Shown here: in pieces, positions 16,940 to 30,913 of the stretch | Layout of the letters: each line of letters opens with the position of its first letter | Position numbering within the stretch: the first letter of the stretch is position 1 | DNA from: JALOKP01 sp963800865 | Lineage (GTDB): Bacteria; Acidobacteriota; Polarisedimenticolia; J045 | Length of the DNA: 64,000 nucleotides | Assembly: GCA_963800865.1 (NCBI GenBank) | Contig: CAWDCL010000004.1 | Location: 1,054,001 to 1,118,000, forward strand | Direction: 5' to 3' | Made by a program: the position numbers and the translations under genes | The notes under the pieces: model-generated | The model's database searches: none | What the model was told of the DNA's origin: nothing | Seen by the model: only the letters and a program-made list of their open reading frames with translations

Positions 16940-17905
16940 GTGGCGAGCAGTTCTGATCGCGGGCCCAGCCCCGCGCGAGCAGTCTCCCCATCCCGCAAGC
17001 CCGGGGAGCGGTCGTCGGACGGGGGCTCATCCGACCGGACGATCCTCTCGCGCTACTTCACCGAGATCCGCGAGTACCCCCTGCTCACGAAGGAGCAGGA
17101 GCAGCAGCTCGCGCGACGGGTGCAGGCGGGCGACTCCGACGCCTTCGATCACCTCGTGGCGTCGAACCTGTCGTTCGTGGTCAAGGTTGCGAGCGAGTAC
17201 CGCAACCTCGGCCTGCCGCTCGAGGACCTGCTCAACGAGGGGAACCTCGGGCTGATCGAGGCCGCCCGGCGCTACGATCCCGCCAAGGGGACGAAGTTCA
17301 TCACCTACGCCATCTGGTGGATCCGCAAGTCGATCCTCAAGGCGCTGGCCGAGCAGGTCAACCTGGTCCGGGTTCCGACGTACCAGATGAAGAAGGTCCG
17401 CGAGGTCCGCGACACCGAGCGCACCCTGCGCAAGGAGCTGGGCCGCTCGCCGGAGCGTCAGGAGATCAGCGACCGGATGGACGTCTCGATCAAGAAGGTC
17501 GACCAGGTGCTGCAGGTGCACTCCCGGGAGACCTCGATCGACGACACCGTCGGCAAGGACAAGAAGACGCCGGTCTCCGACTTCCTGACCGACCCCGACG
17601 ACGAGAGCCCGGAGGAGAACCTCCTCAAGCGCGAGGGGACGACGCTGGTCACGCAGGCGCTGTTCTACCTGTCCGACCAGGAACAGGTGGTGATCAAGCA
17701 CCGCTTCGGCCTCGAGGGCTGCCCGATCCTGACCCTCAAGGAGATCGGCGAGAAGATGGGGGTCAGCCGCGAGCGCGTGCGGCAGATCGAGACCCAGGCC
17801 AAGCAGCGCCTGCGCCGGATCTTCAACCGGCCCCGTCCGGCGGCGGCGAAGCCCGCGAAGGCGACCCCGCCCGCCCGCTCCAAGGGGACCAAGCGCCGCT
17901 CCTGA
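16940..17905 (+). CDS. RNA polymerase sigma factor, RpoD/SigA family
   Basis: The ~321-residue factor has region 1.2 (YFTEIREYPLLTKEQEQQLA), region 2 with DLLNEGNLGLIEAARRYDP and FITYAIWWIRKSI, region 3, and region 4 with LKEIGEKMGVSRERVRQIET. It lacks the long 1.1 region of RpoD, so it may be a group 2 sigma or a short primary one. GTG 16940 is preferred because GGAG lies eight bases upstream; an in-frame GTG at 16886 would add 18 residues but would cover a stable hairpin. The C-terminus is a basic Ala/Pro/Lys tail. It has its own promoter and structured leader. Confidence 0.9.
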   Translation: MASSSDRGPSPARAVSPSRKPGERSSDGGSSDRTILSRYFTEIREYPLLTKEQEQQLARRVQAGDSDAFDHLVASNLSFVVKVASEYRNLGLPLEDLLNEGNLGLIEAARRYDPAKGTKFITYAIWWIRKSILKALAEQVNLVRVPTYQMKKVREVRDTERTLRKELGRSPERQEISDRMDVSIKKVDQVLQVHSRETSIDDTVGKDKKTPVSDFLTDPDDESPEENLLKREGTTLVTQALFYLSDQEQVVIKHRFGLEGCPILTLKEIGEKMGVSRERVRQIETQAKQRLRRIFNRPRPAAAKPAKATPPARSKGTKRRS

Positions 17906-17982
17906 CGCCGCGCGCCCGCTCCCGGTCGTTGCTCCTCGCACGAACCCGTGACGATCCGCCCCGGTTCGTGGCGTGCCGGGGT

Positions 17983-17988
17983 TAGAAT
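17983..17988 (+). promoter_or_regulatory. Possible -10 element for the hybrid kinase gene
   Basis: TAGAAT lies 31 bases before ATG 18020 in the gap after the sigma factor. No good -35 is seen. Confidence 0.35.
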
Positions 17989-18019
17989 CGGCCCGGCGCG
18001 CGCCGCGTGCCGGGGAGAC

Positions 18020-19735
18020 ATGGGGAGTTTTTCGTCGATCGCCGACCTCGCGCTCGCACTCTTCGCCGCCGATGGCCGCGAGGAGGTCTTCGAGGCGTGG
18101 TGCGCCGCCTGCGATCCGGCCGCCGACCTGGCCGCGATCAGCGATCCGCCGGGTGCGCGGCTCCAGGCGCTGCGGCGCCGCCGCGGGACGCAGTGGGTCC
18201 CGGTCGCCGCGCCGCCGGTCCCGCTGGGCCCGCTCCGGCGCGAGCCCGTCGCCCTCTCGCTCGCCGCCGAGCGGAGCGACGCCAAGGACGATCTCCTCTG
18301 GTCGCTCGGGCAGCGCGAGCAACTCGTCCTGCCGCTGTCGACGGCGGGGGCCGGGGTGCTGGTCCTGGCGCGGGCCGAGTCCCCCTACACGATCGACGAC
18401 CTGGTCGCGCTCGCGGAGCCGGCGGAGCTGCTGGCGGGCGCGCTCGACGCACTGGCCCGCCGGCAGCACCGTGCGACGCGCGGGCGCGAGGACGCCGCGC
18501 CGCTGCAGCGCGCCGAGCGCCTCGCCACCACCGGGCAGCTGGCCTCCAACCTGGCGCACGAAATCAACAATCCGCTGACGACCGTGATCGGCTTCGCGCA
18601 GCTCCTGCGGCGCGACCCCGAGTCGGCCGAGCGCGCGACGTGGCTCTCGATCGTCGAGGAAGAGGCCCAACGCTGCCACCGCCTCGTGTCGGAGCTGATG
18701 AGCGTCGCCCGGCCCGGCGTGCACCAGCGCTCGCCGGTGGCGCTGCAGGGGATCGCCGACCGTGCGCTGTCCGCGCTGGCCGCGACGCTGCGCACGGAGC
18801 AGGTCGAGACGGTGCTGCGGGTCGACCCGGAGACGCCGCTGGTCGAGGTCGCGCCGGACGATATTCTCCAGGTGCTGCTCAACCTGTTGACCAACGCGCT
18901 GCACGCGCTCGAGGGGCACCCCGGCCGGCGCGAGATCCAGATCGAGATCGGCCCCGCGCCGGGCGGAGCCCGCCTGGTCGTCGGGGATACCGGGCCCGGG
19001 ATCGCGCCCGAGCACCTGGGCCGGATCTTCGACCCGTTCTTCACGACCAAGCCGGAGGGGAAGGGGACCGGGCTCGGGCTCGCGGTCGTCTGCCGCGCGG
19101 TGGCCGAGTACGGCGGGACGCTCGACGTCGATTCCGTGCCGGGGCGCGGCGCGCGCTTCATCCTGACGCTGCCGAATTCCGCCGACCGACCGCTGGCCGC
19201 CGTCCCGCGGGCGGCCGGCGCGGCGGGGCCCGTGCGGCGGGCGCTCCCGGAGCCGCCCGACCCGGTGCCGCCGCCGTTGCCGCGGCTCGACGGCCTTTCG
19301 GTGCTGGTCGTCGACGACGAGAGCGCCGTCGGCGCCGTGCTCGTCGCCGCGCTGCGCGAGGCGGGCGCCCAGGCGCGGGCGATGGAGAATTCCGAGGAGG
19401 CGCTGGCCTGGGTGCTCGAGCGCGGGGCCGACGTGATCGTCTCCGACCTGCGCATGCCGCGGCTGTCGGGGCTCGAGTTCTACCAGCAGCTGCGCCGCCG
19501 CGCGCCGCATCTTGCCGACCGCGTGCTCTTCAGCACCGGCGACCCGCAGCGGGCAGAGCTGGAGGGGCCTCCGCCGCGGCCGGTGATCGCCAAGCCGTTC
19601 CGCGTCGCGGAGGTGGTCCGGCTGGTGAAGGAACTCGCGGCCGCGGCGCCGCCCTTCCCGCCGCCGGAGGAGCGTCCCGAGCCGCGTGCCGCGTGGCGCT
19701 CCGGACGCCGCCCCGGCGGGCCGACGCACCACTGA
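18020..19735 (+). CDS. Hybrid sensor histidine kinase / response regulator
   Basis: The 571-residue protein has no membrane helix, so it senses a cytoplasmic signal. Residues 1-~160 are an uncharacterised, possibly GAF-like sensor. The phosphoacceptor helix is LASNLAHEINNPLTTVIGFA (His180 by count), followed by an ATPase domain with GDTGPGIAPEH and KGTGLGLAV. After a proline-rich linker, a receiver domain starts VLVVDDESAVG; its phosphoacceptor is Asp476 in VIVSDLRMPRLSG. There is no output domain, so the receiver probably feeds back or passes phosphate to a histidine phosphotransferase elsewhere. A GGGGAGAC site precedes ATG 18020. Confidence 0.92.
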   Translation: MGSFSSIADLALALFAADGREEVFEAWCAACDPAADLAAISDPPGARLQALRRRRGTQWVPVAAPPVPLGPLRREPVALSLAAERSDAKDDLLWSLGQREQLVLPLSTAGAGVLVLARAESPYTIDDLVALAEPAELLAGALDALARRQHRATRGREDAAPLQRAERLATTGQLASNLAHEINNPLTTVIGFAQLLRRDPESAERATWLSIVEEEAQRCHRLVSELMSVARPGVHQRSPVALQGIADRALSALAATLRTEQVETVLRVDPETPLVEVAPDDILQVLLNLLTNALHALEGHPGRREIQIEIGPAPGGARLVVGDTGPGIAPEHLGRIFDPFFTTKPEGKGTGLGLAVVCRAVAEYGGTLDVDSVPGRGARFILTLPNSADRPLAAVPRAAGAAGPVRRALPEPPDPVPPPLPRLDGLSVLVVDDESAVGAVLVAALREAGAQARAMENSEEALAWVLERGADVIVSDLRMPRLSGLEFYQQLRRRAPHLADRVLFSTGDPQRAELEGPPPRPVIAKPFRVAEVVRLVKELAAAAPPFPPPEERPEPRAAWRSGRRPGGPTHH

Positions 19736-19746
19736 GCCCTTCGGCC

Positions 19747-21681
19747 GTGAGCGACGCCACCCCAGCACTGCGCCACGTCGTCGTCGGCACCGCCGGCCAC
19801 ATCGATCACGGGAAGTCGACGCTCGTCCGCGCGCTGACTGGGGTCGACCCCGATCGGCTGCCGGAGGAGAAGGAGCGCGGGATCACGATCGACCTCGGCT
19901 TTGCGCCGGCGCGGATCGGGGAACTCGTGGTCTCGTTCGTCGACGTGCCGGGGCACGAGCGGTTCGTGCACAACATGCTCGCCGGAGCGACCGGGATCGA
20001 CGCCGTGCTGCTCGTCGTGGCGGCCGACGAGTCGGTGATGCCGCAGACGAGGGAGCACCTCGCGATCTGCCGGCTGCTCGGGATCCCGGCCGGGCTGGTG
20101 GCGATCACGCGCAGCGACCTGGTCGAGGAGGGGATGGTCGAGCTGGTCGCCGAGGAGGTCCGCGAGCTGGTGGCGGGGACCTTCCTCGAAGGGGCGCCGG
20201 TGGTCCCGGTGAGCGGCGTCACCGGCCGCGGGCTCGACGCGCTGCGCGAGGCGCTCGCGGCTGTCGCCGCGCGGCTCCCCGAACGCGCTGCGGGACCGTG
20301 GCCGCGGCTCCCGGTCGATCGCGTCTTCGCCGCGCGCGGCTTCGGCACGATCGTCACCGGGACGCTGCAGGGGGCCGCGCTGAGCGTGGGTGATCCGCTC
20401 GAAGCGGTGCCCGGCGGCCCCACCGGGAAGATCCGCGGGCTGCAGGTCCACGGCGCGGCGGTCGAGGTCGCCGGCCCGCAGCGCAGGGTCGCGGTGAACC
20501 TCCAGGGAGTGGACCGCGAGCGGCTCGAGCGCGGGATGGTCCTGGTTCCGCCCGGCCTCGGCCCGGTCACCCTGGTCTTCGACGCGCTGCTCGAGGTGAC
20601 GGCGGACGCGCCCGCGCCTTTGGAAGACGAGCAGCGGGTGCGGGTGCACCACGGAACGGCCGAGGTGCTGGGGCGACTGCGGCTGCCGCACGAGCGGCCG
20701 CTCGCACCCGGCGCGCGCGGCGCGGCGCAGATCCGGCTGGAGGCGCCGCTCGCCGCCCTTCCCGGCGACCGCTTCATCCTGCGCCGGTACAGCCCGGTGA
20801 CGACGCTCGGCGGCGGGATCGTCGTCGACCTCGATCCGCCGCGCCGGCGGCGCGACGATCCGGCGTGGCCGCAGCGCACGGAGGAGCTGGCGCGTGCCAC
20901 GCCCGCGGGGCGGTTGGCGCGCGCCGCGCAGGACGCGGGGCCGGAAGGGGTCGATCTTGCCGAGCGCGCGGTCCGCCTGGGACTGACGCGCGAGGCGGGC
21001 CGGGCGGCCGCGGCGGAGCTGGAGCAGGCCCCGGCGGCGGCCCGGGTGGTGCTGCTCGAAGGAGACCGGGTCGTCTCGGTGCCGGCGCGCGAGACGCTCT
21101 TCGCACGGATCGCCGAGGAACTGGCCCGCGCCCACGCCGACCGGCCGCTCGAGGACGGGCCGGCACCCGAGCGGCTGCGCGGCGCGATCGCGCCGGACTG
21201 GAGCGCCGAGCAGTTCCGCGGCCTGCTGGCGCGGCTCGAGGCCCGCGGCGCGATCGCGGTGCGGCCCGACGCGGTCCGCCTCGCGAGCCACCAGGCGGTA
21301 CCCGAGGGGGAGCAGGCCGAGCGGCTCGCCGCGGTGAAGGGGGCGCTGGACGCGGCCGGTCTCGAGGCGCTGCCGGAAGCCGACCTCCTGGCCCGGCTCG
21401 GCGGCGGCCCCGCCGCGCGCCAGCTGCTGGCCTTCGCCGCCCGCCGGGGCGAGGCGGTCAAGCTCCGGGACGACCTCTGGCTGGGCGGCGCTGCGTGGGA
21501 GCGGGTGGTGCGGACGCTGCGCGACGAGGCGGCGGCCGGCCGCGCGACGATCGACGTCGGGACGTTCAAGGAGCTGTTCGGGATCAGCCGGAAGTACGCC
21601 ATTCCGCTGCTCGAGAAGCTCGACGCCGAGGCCGTGACCCAGCGGATCGGCAACGAGCGACGGGTCCGGCCGTCCCGCTGA
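19747..21681 (+). CDS. selB: Selenocysteine-specific elongation factor SelB
   Basis: SelB carries Sec-tRNA to the ribosome at UGA codons marked by a SECIS hairpin. The 644-residue protein has G1 GTAGHIDHGKST (~14-25), the EKERGITIDLGFA switch and DVPGHERFVHNML. A non-standard ITRSD replaces NKxD, as is common in SelB. Domains 2-3 follow, and then winged-helix repeats end with VGTFKELFGISRKYAIPLLE, the SECIS-binding module. GTG 19747 begins 11 bases after the kinase stop. selA, selC and selD are not in this window. Its presence implies selenoproteins, so in-frame UGA codons in this genome deserve care. Confidence 0.95.
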   Translation: MSDATPALRHVVVGTAGHIDHGKSTLVRALTGVDPDRLPEEKERGITIDLGFAPARIGELVVSFVDVPGHERFVHNMLAGATGIDAVLLVVAADESVMPQTREHLAICRLLGIPAGLVAITRSDLVEEGMVELVAEEVRELVAGTFLEGAPVVPVSGVTGRGLDALREALAAVAARLPERAAGPWPRLPVDRVFAARGFGTIVTGTLQGAALSVGDPLEAVPGGPTGKIRGLQVHGAAVEVAGPQRRVAVNLQGVDRERLERGMVLVPPGLGPVTLVFDALLEVTADAPAPLEDEQRVRVHHGTAEVLGRLRLPHERPLAPGARGAAQIRLEAPLAALPGDRFILRRYSPVTTLGGGIVVDLDPPRRRRDDPAWPQRTEELARATPAGRLARAAQDAGPEGVDLAERAVRLGLTREAGRAAAAELEQAPAAARVVLLEGDRVVSVPARETLFARIAEELARAHADRPLEDGPAPERLRGAIAPDWSAEQFRGLLARLEARGAIAVRPDAVRLASHQAVPEGEQAERLAAVKGALDAAGLEALPEADLLARLGGGPAARQLLAFAARRGEAVKLRDDLWLGGAAWERVVRTLRDEAAAGRATIDVGTFKELFGISRKYAIPLLEKLDAEAVTQRIGNERRVRPSR

Positions 21682-21740
21682 CCCGGGCGGCAGGGCGGAT
21701 CCTCCCCGCTTGCCCCATAATGAAAGGGAGGAGACGGCTC

Positions 21741-21940
21741 ATGCCCAATCTCGGCTTCCCCGAACTGCTGCTGATTCTTGGTGATCGTCGTCCTGCTCTT
21801 CGGCGTGCGAAAGCTCCCGGAGTTGGGACGCGGCCTCGGGGAGGGGATCAAGAACTTCCGCAGCTCGATGAAGGACGGGGCCTTCGGGCGACTCCACCAA
21901 CGGACCCGCCGACGATTCGCGCAAGGACAACCCGCGCTGA
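21741..21940 (+). CDS. tatA: Twin-arginine translocase subunit TatA/E (two apparent frameshifts)
   Basis: This small membrane protein forms the Tat pore. A GGGAGGAGA site precedes ATG 21741. It reads LGFPELLLIL, then after one surplus base (~21780) VIVVLLFGVRKLPELGRGLG and EGIKNFRSSMKDGAF. A second surplus base (~21887) leads to GDSTNGPADDSRKDNPR and a TGA at 21938. The corrected length is 65 residues, normal for TatA, with one helix, the FGxxKLPELG hinge and an amphipathic helix. A CATAAT -10 may lie at 21716-21721. Confidence 0.88.
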
Positions 21941-23214
21941 GCGCCCTCGACCTTCCCGTCGACCTCGATCCGGTCGCCGGATCCCCCTACGTCCGCCGCT
22001 TCCACCGCGAAGTCAGCGGCCTGCGATTCGAGCGCGGCCGAGCGGCCGACGCGCTGGCGGCGGTCCGCCGCGCGCGGGTGGCGCTGCTCGGCGAGTTCCA
22101 CGCGCTCCCCTCGGCCCTCGAGACCGCGGTCGCGCTGGTCGACCGGTTCGCGGCGCGCCCGGTCGCGCTCGGGCTCGAGATGGTCCACGCGCGCGACCAG
22201 GCCGCGCTCGATCGCTATCTCTCCGGCGGCGTCGGCGCGACCGAACTGCGGCGGCTGATCCGCCACGAGGAGGAGTGGGGCTACCCGTGGGCCGCGTCGG
22301 CGCGGCTGCTGCGCTGTGCCCGCGCGCGGCGCGTGCCGGTGCTGGGACTCGACCTGCCGCCGCGCGGCGGCGTCGAGAGCCTCGCACGCCGCGACCGCGT
22401 GGCGGCCGAACGGATCGCGGCGCTGGCGGAGGCGCTCGGGCCGAGCGGCACCGTGATCGTCGTCTTCGGCGAAGCGCACCTCGCGGAGCCGCACCTGCCG
22501 CGCGCCCTGCGCCGGCACGGGATCGATGGCGAGGCCCTGGTCCGCGTCTTCCACGACCTCGACGGCGACCCGGCCGGCACCGGATGGCGGCGTGCGGGGA
22601 GGGGGACGCTGGAGCGCCGCCGCGCCGCACCGGGGTGCCGGGTTCCCGCATTCGCTCGCGTCGTCCGGCGCTGGGCTCGCGAGGACTCGCCCGCTCCCGA
22701 CCTGGACGTGCCGCTGTTCGTCCACGGCCTGATCGACGCGCTGGCGCAGGGGGTCGGGATCGACCCGCGCAGCACGCGCGCGGGACGCGCGCGCTGGCTG
22801 GCGGACCTCTTCCCGGTCGTCTTCGGGCCCCGCGAGCGGGCCCGCTTCGTCCGCTGGCTGGCCGGTACGCGGGCCCTCGCGACGCCGGTGGACGGGGCGC
22901 TCGCGGCGGCCGAGGCGCGTGGTGCGACCTTCGTCCCCGAGGCCAACGCGATCTTCCTCGCGCGGCCCAGCCTGATGGCCGCGCTGGCGCAGGGGGCGCT
23001 CTTCCTCGCGGGCGTGCTCGCTCCGGGGCGCGCGCCGGCGGCGCGCGCGGCGCTGGCGGTCGAGCTGGCGCGCCGCTTCGAGCCGCGCTTCGACGCCGCG
23101 CTCGTGCCGGGGTGGGAGCCGGGGCCCGGCGGTGTTCGCCCTGCTGCGGGCGCGCGCGGCGCAGCGGACCCGCGGGAACTGCGTGCGCTCGTCCTCGGGC
23201 GCGCGCCTGGTTGA
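21937..23214 (+). CDS. ChaN-like haem-binding/Tiki-fold lipoprotein-family protein
   Basis: The frame carries family blocks ALLGEFHALPSALETAVALV, GLEMVHARDQAALDRYL and VVFGEAHLAEPHLP, with the GE...H pairs conserved in the ChaN/Tiki (DUF399-like) group. Members bind haem or act as metalloproteases; this one could do either. The first ATG/GTG in frame is GTG 22078, inside the first conserved block. A CTG at 21937 overlapping the tatA stop (CTGA) is therefore proposed as start, without proof. A signal peptide is not seen. The last ~40 residues look frame-disturbed around 23130-23165. About 425 residues. Confidence 0.65.
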   Translation: MSALDLPVDLDPVAGSPYVRRFHREVSGLRFERGRAADALAAVRRARVALLGEFHALPSALETAVALVDRFAARPVALGLEMVHARDQAALDRYLSGGVGATELRRLIRHEEEWGYPWAASARLLRCARARRVPVLGLDLPPRGGVESLARRDRVAAERIAALAEALGPSGTVIVVFGEAHLAEPHLPRALRRHGIDGEALVRVFHDLDGDPAGTGWRRAGRGTLERRRAAPGCRVPAFARVVRRWAREDSPAPDLDVPLFVHGLIDALAQGVGIDPRSTRAGRARWLADLFPVVFGPRERARFVRWLAGTRALATPVDGALAAAEARGATFVPEANAIFLARPSLMAALAQGALFLAGVLAPGRAPAARAALAVELARRFEPRFDAALVPGWEPGPGGVRPAAGARGAADPRELRALVLGRAPG

Positions 23215-23571
23215 GGGGCGCCTGCGTCGCCGGCCGGGCCGGCGCGGAATCGTCCGTCGAAAAAAGGGCGGGGCGGCCGTGCGTCCGGCACAGGGTCGCG
23301 GCGGATCGCACGGCCCGCCCCGCGGCGGGGTTTCGCCGGCCCCCTGGGTGCGTCGAGCCCTGTCGGACTGAACGGAGGCCGGCAAGCGCTTCGGCCCCGA
23401 AGGGCCGTTGTGGGGTCGGCAGCGGTCCGGGCCTTTCGCTCCCCGTTCCGCGGCCGGGAGGTGAGGACCGATAAAGCAATGCGCGTGCCGCGCCGCGAGG
23501 GATGGATCAAGTCGTTTTAAGTCAAGGATTTGATGGTATCGGACTGGCTCCCGGGGGAGCGGGGAGCCGTC
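23215..23571. other. Intergenic region, 357 bases, with one strong hairpin
   Basis: This gap separates two convergent genes. It holds the terminator-like hairpin described at 23260-23323 and several weaker GC-rich stems. There is no convincing coding frame, tRNA, SRP RNA or tmRNA signature. An uncharacterised small RNA on the minus strand ending at that hairpin cannot be excluded. Confidence 0.6.
23260..23323 (-). terminator. Rho-independent terminator, minus strand
   Basis: Arms at ~23267-23283 and 23307-23323 pair over about 16 bases with one bulge. Read on the minus strand the hairpin is followed by six T residues (23265-23260). It suits the end of the giant kinase/activator transcript ~250 bases upstream, or of a small RNA between them. 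Confidence 0.7.
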
Positions 23572-28446
<4,875 letters not shown>

Positions 28447-28525
28447 GGGAATCCCGTGCGCGCAGTCTAGCAGCCGGAGACCGTCTCAGATCGCGACGCC
28501 GGGCGGCCCGCTCGTCGCGCTCGCG

Positions 28526-28867
28526 CTACGCGGCCGGCCAGGGCCCCGAGGGATCGTCTCCGCCCGTTCCCCACTCCGGGATCGGGGTCGGATCGGAGAT
28601 CCGCTTGCCGCCGTCGATCGGGCCGGGGAGGGCCACGGCCGGCTGTCCGGCCGCCGCCGACGCGGCGCCGAGCGCCATCTCGCCGGCGAACGCGGCGCCC
28701 GCGGCGACCCACAGCGCGAGTTCGAGCGGTGCGATCCGGGGACTGGCGGGGGCTGCCGGCGGCGAGGCCGCCGGCGCGGCGGAGGGCAGAGCGAGGGTCA
28801 CTCCCGAGCACGCGGCCAGGGCCGCGACGAGCAACACCGCCACGCGGGTTCTCGGGTGGGCTCCCAT
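28526..28867 (-). CDS. Small putative lipoprotein
   Basis: The 113-residue protein starts at ATG 28867, seven bases after GGAGGA; an ATG two codons upstream would overlap that site. The N-terminus RTRVAVLLVAALAACSG gives a lipobox LAAC, so it is probably lipid-anchored after Cys18. A second hydrophobic stretch (LELALWVAAGAAFAGEMAL) and a short Pro/Gly tail follow. No family recognised. It lies ~80 bases upstream of the giant kinase gene on the same strand and may share its transcript. Confidence 0.65.
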   Translation of the reverse strand: MGAHPRTRVAVLLVAALAACSGVTLALPSAAPAASPPAAPASPRIAPLELALWVAAGAAFAGEMALGAASAAAGQPAVALPGPIDGGKRISDPTPIPEWGTGGDDPSGPWPAA

Positions 28868-29072
28868 CGTCATTCCTCCCGGACTTGAAGTCCCTCCGAG
28901 GTCAACGCTTGGTTCCGGACCCGGCGTAGTCAAACGGTTTCCGCGCCCGGTTCGGGCCGTTCGGACGAAGCCGGGCCGGTCCGCCGTACCGGGAAGAAAC
29001 AGCTCGAACCGGGTCGGTTTCGTCCGGGTTGGCGAAACCGGGCGCCGGTCGGCGCGTTCCGGGGGCGGCCCG

Positions 29073-29078
29073 TATAAT
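29073..29078 (+). promoter_or_regulatory. Consensus -10 element for the S55 peptidase operon
   Basis: A perfect TATAAT sits 32 bases before GTG 29111 in a ~240-base divergent gap. The -35 position reads GC-rich, so recognition may depend on the -10 or on an activator. Confidence 0.55.
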
Positions 29079-29110
29079 CGCCGCCCTTCCCCAGCGCCCG
29101 GAGGCCCGGC

Positions 29111-30913
29111 GTGCGATCGACCCTGTCCCGGATCGTTTTTCCCGCCCGACTCGCCCCCGGCGCGCTCGTTGCGGCCGGACTGCTGGCGGCCGCGGCCGGG
29201 CTGCCGGCGACGGCGGTCCCGCCCCCGACGATGCCGCTCGACGCGGTCCGGCCGGGGATGGTCGGGACGCTCTCGACGGTCCTGCGCGGCACCCAGCGCG
29301 AGACGATCGAGATCGAGCTGCTCGGCGTGCTGGACGACGGGATCGGTCCGGGCGTGGACATGATCCTCTGCCGGCTGCGCGGCGAACTCGGGACCTGGAC
29401 CGGAGTCGCGGCGGGAATGTCCGGGAGCCCGGTCACGGTCGACGGGAAGCTCGTCGGCGCGCTGTCCTACTCGATCGGCGGCTTCTCGAAGGAGCCGCTC
29501 TGCGGGATCACGCCGATCGAGACGATGCTGGCGCTGGAGCGCTACCCGGCCGGGCTCGCGCCGTGGACCGCCGGCGCGTCGGCGCGCGCGTCGGGGCTCG
29601 AGCCGGTGCCGCTGGCGCTCGCCGCGCGCGGGCTCGACCCCAGGCTGTTCGACGGGAGCGACGAACTGCTGCGCTCGCTGGGCCTGGCGCGGCCGGTGCA
29701 GGTCGTGCCGAGCGGCGTGGCCCCCGCGGCGCCGTCCCAGGCGGGACCGCCGCCCGCGCTCGAGCCGGGCGACGCGGTCGCAGGGCTGCTGGTCTGGGGC
29801 GACGTCCAGCTCGCCGCGACCGGGACGGTCACCTGGCGCGACGGCGGGAAGATCCTCGCCTTCGGTCACCCGTTCATGGGGACGGGGCGCGCCGAGATCC
29901 CGTTCGCGCCGGCGACGATCGCCTGGACCGTCCCGTCGCTGCTCAGCTCGTTCAAGATCGCCAACGTCGGCCATCCGGCCGGAACGATGACGCAGGACCG
30001 GCTGACCGCGGTGGCCGGCGCGATCGGCCCGGTGCCCGAGGGGCTGCCGGTGTCGCTCGCGATCCAGCGCAGCCGTACCGGCGAGGCGCCGCTGCTGCGC
30101 TCCTTCAGCGTGGCGAAGGACCCGATGATCGCGCCGCCCCTGGCCGACCTCGCGCTGCGGATCGCGCTGGGCCAGGAACTGGGGCGCGAGCGCCAGGAGG
30201 TGCTGCGCGCGCAGGGTGAGATCGTGCTCGCCGACGGGCTTCGGCTGCCGTTCGCAGCGACCGGCCCCGGCGCGATGGCCGGCGACGAGCAGGCGATCGG
30301 CACCGAGCTGGGGCGCAAGCTGGTGGCGCTGATGCGGGCGCCGATGGCGTTGCCCGCGGTCGCGCGGATCGAGCTGACGGTGACGAGCGTCGATCCGGAG
30401 GGGGTCTACAGGCTCACGCGCGCCCTGCCCGACCGGCTCGTCGCGCGGCCGGGGGAGACGCTGCGCGTCGCGCTGGAGTTCGACGGGCCGCGCGGCAGCC
30501 AGCGGCGCGAGACGCTCTCGCTGCGCGTGCCCGAGTCGGCGCTCGCGGGGCGCTATGTCCTGCTCGCCGGCTCGCCGCGCACGCTGGCGGGCGAACTGGG
30601 TGGCGTGGCCGAGGCGCGGCGCCGCACCGCGCGTGACGCGGCCGACTATCTCGCGACCTTCGAGACGTCCCTCGCCGACGACGCGATCGAGATCGCGCTC
30701 GCGCTGCCGGCGGAGGGGCTGGTGGCGGACGGCCGCGAGTACCCGGCGCTCCCGGGCACGGCCCAGCTCCTGATGCGCTCCCGCCCCGCGGCCGGCGATG
30801 CCGGGCGCGTGCGTGCCGTGACGCTGGCCCGCGCCAGCGCGCCGCTCGAGCGCGCGGTGACGGCGATCGCGCGCGTGCCGATCGAGATCCTTCCCCTGGA
30901 GTCGACGCGATGA
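29111..30913 (+). CDS. S55-type (SpoIVB-like) serine peptidase domain protein
   Basis: The 600-residue exported protein has a signal peptide (APGALVAAGLLAAAAGLPATA). Residues ~40-250 match the SpoIVB peptidase fold: MPLDAVRPGMVGTLSTVLRG, GMSGSPVTVDGKLVGALSYS (nucleophile probably Ser106) and ILAFGHPFMGTG. In Bacillus SpoIVB acts in sporulation signalling; there is no sporulation context here, so it likely has a different envelope role. The C-terminal ~300 residues have no recognised domain. GTG 29111 has GGAG upstream. The stop overlaps the next ATG (ATGA), so the two products probably work together. Confidence 0.85.
   Translation: MRSTLSRIVFPARLAPGALVAAGLLAAAAGLPATAVPPPTMPLDAVRPGMVGTLSTVLRGTQRETIEIELLGVLDDGIGPGVDMILCRLRGELGTWTGVAAGMSGSPVTVDGKLVGALSYSIGGFSKEPLCGITPIETMLALERYPAGLAPWTAGASARASGLEPVPLALAARGLDPRLFDGSDELLRSLGLARPVQVVPSGVAPAAPSQAGPPPALEPGDAVAGLLVWGDVQLAATGTVTWRDGGKILAFGHPFMGTGRAEIPFAPATIAWTVPSLLSSFKIANVGHPAGTMTQDRLTAVAGAIGPVPEGLPVSLAIQRSRTGEAPLLRSFSVAKDPMIAPPLADLALRIALGQELGRERQEVLRAQGEIVLADGLRLPFAATGPGAMAGDEQAIGTELGRKLVALMRAPMALPAVARIELTVTSVDPEGVYRLTRALPDRLVARPGETLRVALEFDGPRGSQRRETLSLRVPESALAGRYVLLAGSPRTLAGELGGVAEARRRTARDAADYLATFETSLADDAIEIALALPAEGLVADGREYPALPGTAQLLMRSRPAAGDAGRVRAVTLARASAPLERAVTAIARVPIEILPLESTR

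Noticed and set aside
23260..23480. SRP RNA, tmRNA or RNase P RNA in the large gap
   Set aside because: None of the conserved signature sequences of these RNAs was found on either strand.
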